Shown: positions 56,041 through 64,000 of the stretch, piece by piece | How the letters are laid out: every line of letters begins with the position of its first letter | Numbering within the stretch: the first letter of the stretch is position 1 | Source: Phlyctochytrium arcticum | Taxonomy: Eukaryota; Chytridiomycota; Chytridiomycetes; Chytridiales; Chytridiaceae | Direction of reading: 5' to 3' | Assembly: GCA_025602905.1 (NCBI GenBank) | Contig: JAHLKI010000017.1 | Coordinates: 124,001 to 188,000, forward strand | DNA length: 64,000 nt | The notes under the pieces: model-generated | What the model saw: the letters and a program-made list of their open reading frames with translations, nothing else | Database searches by the model: none | What the model was told of the DNA's origin: nothing | Translations under genes and position numbers: made by a program

Positions 56041-58936
56041 ATGAGCGACACCGACGCGATTCTCGATAGTCCGCGAGTCTGTGAACTGAAGAGGGTGAAG
56101 AGGAAATCACAGCGGGTAGTGCTATATGCTGCTGGATGTATGAAGTGTCGGTGCAAAGAATCTGGGAACTTCTACGTTCGTGATCTTTCGGATATTGCCT
56201 TTTTACAATCGCATGGATCGAAGCTGCATTATGATAGCAAGGAGAATTGGATTCTTCAAGCAGTCTTCTGTAACAGATGCTTCAAGAGCTTTGCTGAGCA
56301 GCATCCTGAAAGATTCGGAAGAAGGACATTGGTGGAGGACGAGCCTGCTGTGAGCCACCACACTGATGCCGGTACACAAACTGATACTCCTCCCATTACC
56401 ATTGTCGCAACACTCCCAACTCCCACCCCCAAACCCAAACCCAAACCCATCAACATCAAAGAATCCACAAAGTTATTACGCGAAAACCCTTTCACCTCTC
56501 CAATGCCGTTTGCAGCCAGTCTGGAGGAGTTTATCGACCATCTCGACTCGAACTGTGACCAACTGGCAACCAAGATGGCGACTTTTCTCGGGTTTGAGGC
56601 CTCTTCATGGAAAACAGATTTGGGTAGACGAAGGCGCGTGATCATGGTGGCGATCGCAATGCAGGCTGCTAGCTTGCTAGACCATACATCCTCAATTAAT
56701 TATGTCAAACAGCACGTTCTCACCACCTGCGAATCTCTCACTGACACAGACAAGGAGCTGTTGTCTGCACTGAACCTGTCATTTGCACCAAGGCACTGGC
56801 GGAAAAAGATGATAGTTACCGTGGATCAGAGCAAGGTCGACTTGGAGGCTAGAGTCGCTAGCGGTGCGGAAGTGATCATTCTCAAACTTGACGATTTTAA
56901 TCGCGTTCGCGTTCGAGGAAGCCCGGGATCAGCGAACACTTCCAAGTTCTCAGAAGCATACACCCAGGCTAACCTGGCTGTCAAATTCTATCAGAAGGCT
57001 CCACCGAATGTCTCTGAAAACTTTGGTGAAACCCTTGCCCCACTCCCAAGACCAGAACAGCCTTACATCGACTTCAGTGTCATGTCGGATCCCACCAAAA
57101 CTGATGCTGAAGACTTTGTTCTGGCTTCGTTGCCCTCATCCACTCAATACTCATCATCACTCAACTATGTTGACCACTTTTTGGAGTCTTTGGATGACCG
57201 AAAATTTCGAACACTTTATCAATTCGACCTTTCAACAAAAGCGGCGCAATTGAAAGATTTCAAAATTTTCGCTGCCGTCCCCAATAAGATGAAGACCTGG
57301 CAGGATGTCCAAACTCTGGTCCAACTCATGATGGATTTTGTCAGAGAATACCCAAACGGATGCACGTGGGTAGTAGGGGACTACTACGTGTGGGTCAATG
57401 TCCTCAAGGTCATTTGGGGGCAGCCAGGGCGGAGTCTCCGGACAGCGTTGCTCGCGTGGCCGGACGGCATGCATATCGCCCTCAATGCACAGCAAGGTTT
57501 GTGGTAACTGACTTATGGTCTGACAAATTATTAACCGAGCGTCTATAGCTTTGATTCTTTGGAACTTTGGGCTCTTTATGCCCATTTGGGGTTCCGCTTT
57601 CCCAAATTTCACTGTCTCGGTGGTTAAAATGAGGCCGGAAAGGCGGGTGATGCTTCTCTCGATGATTTTTTTGGCTTGGAATGAATGTCGTCAAGAGATG
57701 AAGGCACTGTATGAAGCACGCAAAGACCAAATGACAGATGTGCAGCGAACTTTTGTAGAGGCATTGCTGCGCGTTTTCGACGAGGACCTACCTATGGCAC
57801 TTGACGCCGGCAATGTTATGGCATCTGGTGATATGGGAAAATACCGTGATGTTTGCAAGCGTCTCCTCCCATTCTTTATCAGATACGGGAAAAAGAATTA
57901 TGTCAACATCATCCTATACATTCTCGGCAACCTTCATTACTTCAAGGGTATGAAAAAGGAGGAGGTTTTGAGAGCCCTCCGCAGCTTCCTCCCCTGGGCA
58001 AGCTCGGAAGATCTGGAAGTCTTCCACTCCGTTATTCGTGCCGCCTTGAGACCGTATGATTCGGAAAACTCCGCTGTTGTAAACACGATGTTCATTACCG
58101 CTGTATCCGACATTGGGGCATCCGCGTTTTTAGCGGAAGCAGCGAAGCAGAACAAGCTGGAGAAGGAAAGGCGCATCGCCCACTCGCATCTCATGGGCTC
58201 CTTTCCTGCCAGCGATGCATCGCGGGGTACCGCAGCAAGTGGACGCGCAACCTATTACAATGAACAGCTCGCCACCATGGCCACGTATGTCACCAAAATA
58301 TTCGAGCGAGTCATGGCGGTCGACGGGAGCTTTTCAATTCAAGGCAGTAAGGAGAAGCAACACTCGGCCTCGCAAAAGCTCGTGCCGGGTTACCAGCTGA
58401 TGAGTGATCACAGTCTCACCGACGCCATGGAGGCTAGTCCTCCTAAGCGGAGGAAAGAGAATGGAACTTTTTCTTTCGTAAAACCGGCTCCTGGGGTCTT
58501 GGCATTTATCTCAGAGAGAATTCTGCCTTTGCCTTTTTGGAGTGCGGATTTAAACCTTGGTTCCATCACGAAGCTGGAGGAACACCGTGCCTATGATTTT
58601 GTCAAGCAGCCCGAAGACCGCCAACCCCGCCAACCAGTCGCCGACAATACTCCCAATGCCCCGAACCTTGAAGACCGCCAGCCGCTGGGCGACATTACGC
58701 CGAAGCCAAACGCGAGCGCTTCAAAAGTCAAGCCGGATAAGATAGAGTGGCTAACCGTCGACTCTCCAGTTTCTAAAATCATTCCCGCCTGTCATTGCGA
58801 TTCTTTCCAGCAAGATCCGTGTGAGCATCTCATGCAAGAGATTTGCGTAAAGCATTGGAAAAGTTGGGTCACCAATTTGGCTTGCACATCTGGAGAAGTC
58901 GAGTTGGAAGACGATGATGGCGATGACGAAGAATGA
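56041..58936 (+). CDS. Large uncharacterised protein, DUF6589-like
   Basis: Exons 56041-57496 and 57549-58936 (52-bp intron, GTTTGT..TATAG; phases fit), 947 residues. The N-terminus has paired cysteines (CMKCRCKE, then FCNRCFKS), a likely zinc site, followed by a Pro/Lys linker. The middle (VVGDYYVWVNVLKVIWGQ, then PDGMHIALNAQQ across the intron, and YGKKNYVNIILYIL) resembles the fungal DUF6589 family as I remember it. The C-terminus has CHCDSFQQDPCEHLM, another possible metal site, and an acidic tail. DUF6589 proteins are numerous in some fungi, of unknown function, possibly transposon-derived. The gene looks intact; it lies 428 bp from a MULE but shares no motif with it. Confidence 0.6.
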
Positions 58937-60106
58937 GGTGAGAATTACCTTTGTAAACTACCTTTCCCACATTTCCTGAACAAAAGATACTTCCAGATCT
59001 CAAAGTCATCACTCCTCTGCTTCAACCACCTCACATTTGGTCGGTCATTCTTCAAGCATTATCTCTTTCTCTCTACCCTTACATCCTTTCACATTCACAA
59101 TCTGTCACTCTTTTATAAATACTTTAATCTGTCCCCTTTATTTCAGCACTTTTCAGCCCTCTTCTTCTGTTTCACCATCATGTATCAACACAATTTCATT
59201 CTTTGCCCCATCAATACTATCTATTGGGGATCTTACCTGCCCCAGAACTTCGTAAACACCTTCGTGTTGAAGCAACCCGCTTGGCAGATGACTTATATAT
59301 GTATATTCAGCAACTATTCAACGTTTCAGCCGCCGAGGCGATGTGCGAAAAAAGTTAGAGACATCTTTGTGGAAAAGGTGGGGGTCAAGACATCAGATGT
59401 TACATGATAAAGACAAAATTGTATATCATTTCCATATGAACTTCATATACAAAATCATCTTCAAATACTTGTTAAAAATCGTTACTGCAATCCCGGGCCA
59501 GTCGGGAGAAATCTCATATACAAACTTGAAAGAAAAAAAAACTTCGGGTAAAGACTATACTTCATTTAACCATATCTGGGAGGTCCGTCCTGGGAGATGC
59601 CGCCAGCGAAAATGATATGCCCAATACACATCACAAAGTATTTTTACAGCAGTATGATGCCAGTATCTTACAGTCTTACGATGCCCATTCAGAAGTCTGA
59701 ACTCGGCGGTACGTAAAGCAACCGAAGCAAATAATTTACCAGCCCAAATATCCCGTACAATGGGGGTCAAGGCTGAACAGAAATCTGCGTGTTCGCCTGG
59801 TCGCCATCTATGGTTTTTCGAACATAATCCTTCAATCAAATGACCACCGATTTCATTGATGCTGGAGCATGAATACTACAGAATTTGCCAAACCCATGGA
59901 TACAATGCTTACCACGGTTGTAAAGTTAGGAATGACCTGAGGGTGTGTGAATGTTCCAAAATAATTTAGGAGGCACTTGGCTGAATAACCTTTCTGAGCC
60001 TGAACGGTGGTTTAATACGATGTGATAAGATGGCAATCAATTGGGGAATATTTGGTTAGCTAAAAAGTACTATATACAAAAATAATTGGTGGACCTTCTT
60101 TACAAG
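58937..60106. other. Intergenic region, 1.17 kb
   Basis: AT-rich sequence between the 3' ends of two convergent genes. Short chance frames only; no repeat or RNA gene recognised. Confidence 0.5.
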
Positions 60107-62746
60107 CTACTGTACAACGAAAGTTCCGTTAACAAAATGGACAGCATCCAGTGGTGGGATACCCCATTGTACAGCTCGGTCAGCTCTTACCAAGCCAGCC
60201 AGTGCATAAACAGCCTCCACGATTCCTCCCACCCCTTCTCCCGCCACCAGTCCACTTGCAACTGCATAGCATAACAGCGCGTGCGATTTGGGCGACGAGC
60301 GCTTCCAAAGAAAGCTAATCATGGCACCGACAAACATGGCCAAGCCAATGTAAGGCTGTGGATTCACAAGGGCGATGCCGACGGCAGAGAGGCTGGGTAT
60401 ATAGGGGCGGATCCGGGTTGGAAGGAATTTGTGTTTTGCGATGGTGGTAGCGACGCAAAATATGAGAAAGGCGAGGGAGGTATACGCAGCGGTGGCAGGA
60501 ACCGTTTTGCTAATGCCAGCGGTTAAGGCAACCGATACGGCGGTCCATGATGCTACTGCGGGTGCTTCGAATTGACACGTGTCACCAGGGGCTGGAGTGC
60601 GCAACAGGCAAGGGTACGACGTGCCGAATAGGATGAAGAGCCCGACGGAAAAGAATGCGGCCATGAAAGTCGCAATGGATTGGGCTAGGAATTGCGCACG
60701 TGGTGGTGCTCGCAACAAATGCGCTGTTTTCAAATCTGATACCATATCCACCTGTCATAGGGTTTGTTAGAATGGCGGTTCAGAATTTACATGAGAACAC
60801 ACGTTGGAACTTACTGTTTGCGACGCGCAAGACGCAGCAATGTTGCCGGCAATCAAATTGGTCTTGAGGGACTGATTGATGCTGTCATGCTGAAAAGCCG
60901 CAAAAACAAATTGCGTCGTTTTGCCAATCGCGCCGGTCGGATTAATATCAGTTTCGCCCGCCGCCTGTAGACCAACAAATGCCAAAACAAAGCCAAGAAA
61001 GACGGCCAATATGCCTTCGTAGATGGCAAGCCCAAACTGCCATGTCAGTACACTTGATATAAAAATGTATTAGATTGCGCCAACATGGAAAGTTGGAATG
61101 TCAACTTACGTGGTGGTGAATACAGTTGACAGCACAAGTCCCGTCCCCCACCATAACCCTGGAACGCGCTCATGCGGAAGCGTAGGATCTGGCTCTTCAT
61201 AATCCTCATCATCATGATCCAAATGAGTTTTTCCCTGTGGACTCCAAGGCTCCTCTTCCCGCTTCTCGTCCAGCGAAACTTTTGCCGGAGAAGGTAAATC
61301 TTCACTATTGACCCGCGTCATTGGATAACTCGATGCCGACGATCCGCGTTGCTGAAATCGCGCTGCCTTCTTTTTGACAGTATGGCTTGTTTCACCAAAG
61401 AGGCCCGTAAACCCTCGTAGCAAGGATCGCCACCGAACCCCAAGTTCGGAGAAACTGGATGCAATCATGAGCACTACCCCAGGCCATAACAGCCAGTACT
61501 GGGCGGTGACCTGGGAGTTGAATGCCTCTAGTGTCATTTCCGTCGTGACGTTGCGAGGAAAGCCAAAAGCGCTTGTGGCGACACCACTTGCCAAGAGAAT
61601 GGGCCCAATCAGTGCCCAAGCGGTAACACTGCCAGCAAAGAACGAAGCGGCAGTATTGGTCCCAACCAACATTCCGGCGCCCAGAAATGCCAGTCGAAAC
61701 TCTAGCCGCCAACGCCAGAAAACGTCAGCGGCCATCAAGGGTATAGATCCCGTTGCCTTTCCAATATAAAACAGGGGATGCCATTCGAGCAGAACGGGCA
61801 CCCACCAAGTCAAACATTTGATGAGAAAGGCAAGAGTAAATGAAATCACGAGCACTTTGGCTTTCTTGCCGCTGTCCATCTCTCCTTCAGCCGAGTCGTG
61901 CAAAGATCGGATCGTTTCGGCTGATACAGTCGCGGAAGGAAAAATAAGCCTTTGCTTCAAAACTAAATGCGTCATATGAGTCAATCGTTGACCGATTACC
62001 TGATCGAGAGGATGAGTGAGAACATACTGAAATATCGGCGTAGGGGTATCGCAAAGAACAAGCCGTAGTAGGCGGCTGCCAGTGAAAAGAGCAAGAGTGG
62101 GACTACATCACTTGTGACCCGATCACTCATAAGGCCAAGCCGATACATGGCTGGAATAGCGGAAACAAATCCAACAGAGAGTCCGCCGGCGGCGGTTGCA
62201 CTACTTTGCACAGTGCAGTTTTCCTTGGGTCCAAAGTAGCCCCCTAGACAACACATACTTTTAGTTCCTCATTCGAGTTTGGTAGGCCCCTCCAGGAAAC
62301 TCTTTACCTCCCCATTTCGGTGACACTGCTTTCGAAAAGGGTTTCAGGATAGCAAATCCCACAATACTGCCAAACAAACTTGCGCCAAATGTCCATCCCA
62401 CCGTCAGACCCAGGTACATATTCGATGCCCCGATGATGGCCCCCAAGAGGGTACCGACAAACACGGCTCGAAAGGTGAACGCTTGTTCCTCCACACCCCC
62501 GCCGTGGCCGCTCAACGGCGTGTCGGGGGGATGGGACGCGTAGGGATCTTCGGAGTCGACTCCATTCTTTCCATCTAGAGACGGTCGCGGATCACTCAAG
62601 TCAATTGGTCGGAGGTCTGTCGAGGTCCTTGGTTGGTCAAACTAGGTGCAAAGTATAGGTCGTTAGTTTTGCTTATACTGGTGGAGTGAATGTCGCGGCA
62701 TACATACCTCTTTGTACGGGTGATAGTCAGCCGGTAAAGGCGGCAT
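60107..62746 (-). CDS. OPT-family oligopeptide/metal-chelate transporter
   Basis: Six exons: 62708-62746, 62308-62641, 62028-62243, 61110-61962, 60815-61052, 60107-60751; all GT-AG introns of 57-66 bp; joined length 774 residues. Diagnostic OPT motifs: SNMYLGLTVGWTFGASLFG, GGGYFGPKENCTVQSSATAA, ILKQRLIFPSATVSAETIRS, NTAASFFAGSV and DMVSDLKTAHLL. About 14-16 hydrophobic segments fit the family, with a hydrophilic, phospho-site-like loop at about 390-440 (SSASSYPMTR). Known role in the family: proton-coupled uptake of small peptides, glutathione or metal-siderophore complexes across plasma or vacuolar membrane; the substrate here is unknown. The start rests on the ATG at 62746, joined by a 66-bp intron. 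Confidence 0.9.
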
Positions 62747-63158
62747 TTTCCAGTCCTGGCGACGGCAATGAATATGCCTTGGAGGACCACTTCCAACTGA
62801 GTCTTGGTGAAAGTATTTAAGTCCAAACCCGCAGCCTTCCTTGCCATTTCGGCAAGCCAAAGCAAAGGCTGACGGCGGCGCGGCGCTGACGCTCCAGGCG
62901 GCTGTGCAAACAATGGGCAGATGGGCTGTGCATGTCAAAACTTGAGTCGGAATTTGGATTTGGAACAGGACGCATACAAGGAGGAATCATAAGATGCCAA
63001 GGACAGGATACACAGAAATACATACATACAAACAACTGGAAAATATGGATGAGAATGTGTGATTCATTTGGGTGCGTAAAACGAAATAAAGACAAAATGA
63101 GTGTAAAAGGCCTTAGATAAACGTCGATATGAGCGATGAGTAGGGAAATGTTTTAAAC
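62747..63158. other. Intergenic region upstream of the OPT gene
   Basis: 412 bp between the eRF3 gene stop and the OPT start on the same strand. It must hold the OPT promoter. No distinct element recognised. Confidence 0.4.
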
Positions 63159-64000
63159 TTAAGCCTCGTGGATGATCTTGGTGACTTTTCCAATAGCAAT
63201 CGTCTTGCCTTCATCACGAAGAGTGAACCGGCCCAGTTGAGGATAGTCGGCGTACGTCTCGATACAAACAGGCTGCGACGTTTCGACGCGAACAATGGCT
63301 ACATCGCCTTGCTTCAGGAATTGTGGTGGACGCTTGGTCTTTTTGCCTGTCTTTTTATCTACCGAGTGCAAGAGCGCCTGTCATATCAACCATTTAGTAT
63401 ATGTGCAGTGTTTTTGGGATGAATGAATGTGCCATACCGAAAGTGTTATTTCCTCGACGGCAGTGTGCAAGTGCATGACAGCATTGTATCCGGCGCAGAT
63501 AATGTTCTTGTATTCAATAATGGCCAACTGCGCATCAAAAACGGTCGTGTAGTGGACCGGGTTTTTGTTGGTGCAAAGAACAAATCCAGGCATGATTTCC
63601 TGCAAAAAAAGGGAGAGATGAGCAATCTGTTTCCCTTTGCTACCAATGAGAATGAAGACATACCTCTTCTTCAACGCCTCGGAGACGTATACGGACATTG
63701 TCCCCACTTCGAGCAATAGTGATTTCATCAGACTCTTGCATGATTGCAGATACTTCACATTTTTGCTGATTATAGCATGAGTAAGGGCATCGACAGAGAT
63801 AGATGACACAAGTGAGGACATACCTTATTGGGCATCAGCAGAAGCTTTTGACCCTTGCGGATTTTACCCGACTCAATCTTTCCAGTGACGACACATCCCA
63901 TATCCTACAGAACACATGATATAAACAAAACCAAAATTGTTGCAAAATTGTCTAACACGAGACAAACCTTGAACTTGTCAGATACAGGCATCATGAATGG
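63159..64000 (-). CDS. SUP35: Translation termination factor eRF3, C-terminal part (window edge)
   Basis: Five exons seen, 63968-64000 (continuing beyond the window), 63824-63904, 63664-63765, 63438-63599 and 63159-63377, all in phase. The sequence covers elongation-factor domains II-III: VVTGKIESGKIRKGQKLLLMP, GDNVRIRLRGVEEEDIMPGF, FDAQLAIIEYKN, VCIETYADYPQLGRFTLRDE and a TIAIGKVTKI end. The VETSQPVCIETY-DYPQLGRF block is closer to eRF3 than to Hbs1 or EF-1alpha. Known role: GTPase partner of eRF1 in stop-codon recognition. The G domain and any prion-like N-terminus lie outside the window, to the right. Confidence 0.92.

Overview
The window looks like nuclear DNA of a fungus, most likely an early-diverging zoosporic (chytrid-like) lineage. 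The evidence is many short GT-AG introns (about 41-75 bp, a few longer) that restore conserved reading frames exactly, a fungal lysine-biosynthesis gene (LYS9), an eRF3 gene of SUP35 type, a DBP2-type helicase, a MAD1 homologue and an OPT transporter. The lineage call is inference; no rRNA or tRNA gene was seen.

Layout. 1-12 kb is repeat territory. A perfect inverted repeat with 1.58-kb arms sits in ORF1 of a non-LTR (LINE) retrotransposon. An intact ORF2 (endonuclease plus reverse transcriptase) follows, then 2.9 kb of C/T-rich non-coding DNA, a short telomere-like CCCTAA tract, and a second, 3'-truncated LINE. 12-14 kb holds small doubtful genes. 14-31 kb is ordinary gene space: DBP2, a P-type cation ATPase with an extra N-terminal domain, a small hypothetical gene, an adenosine deaminase-like protein, LYS9, the Fe-S scaffold ISU1 and a membrane-anchored class 3 lipase. 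31-34.9 kb is a gene desert with a degenerate ~150-bp tandem repeat. 35-42.6 kb carries MAD1, a small serine-rich protein and a large RGS-domain protein with a six-fold repeated motif. 43-55.6 kb is a transposon block: three head-to-tail Helitrons (one nearly intact, two relics), and 19 bp further a Mutator-like element (MULE) with 99-bp terminal inverted repeats whose transposase gene is interrupted by a 318-bp solo LTR. 56-64 kb has a large DUF6589-like gene, an OPT transporter and the 3' part of the eRF3 gene.

How the genes relate. The host genes are unlinked housekeeping functions (RNA helicase, cation transport, lysine synthesis, Fe-S assembly, checkpoint, G-protein signalling, peptide or metal transport, translation termination). 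Genes are arranged divergently (ADA-like/LYS9, ISU1/lipase), convergently (DBP2/ATPase, LYS9/ISU1) or in tandem. Exon structures given here are hand-spliced: they were accepted when the donor and acceptor were canonical, the phases summed to a whole number of codons, and the joined protein matched conserved motifs.
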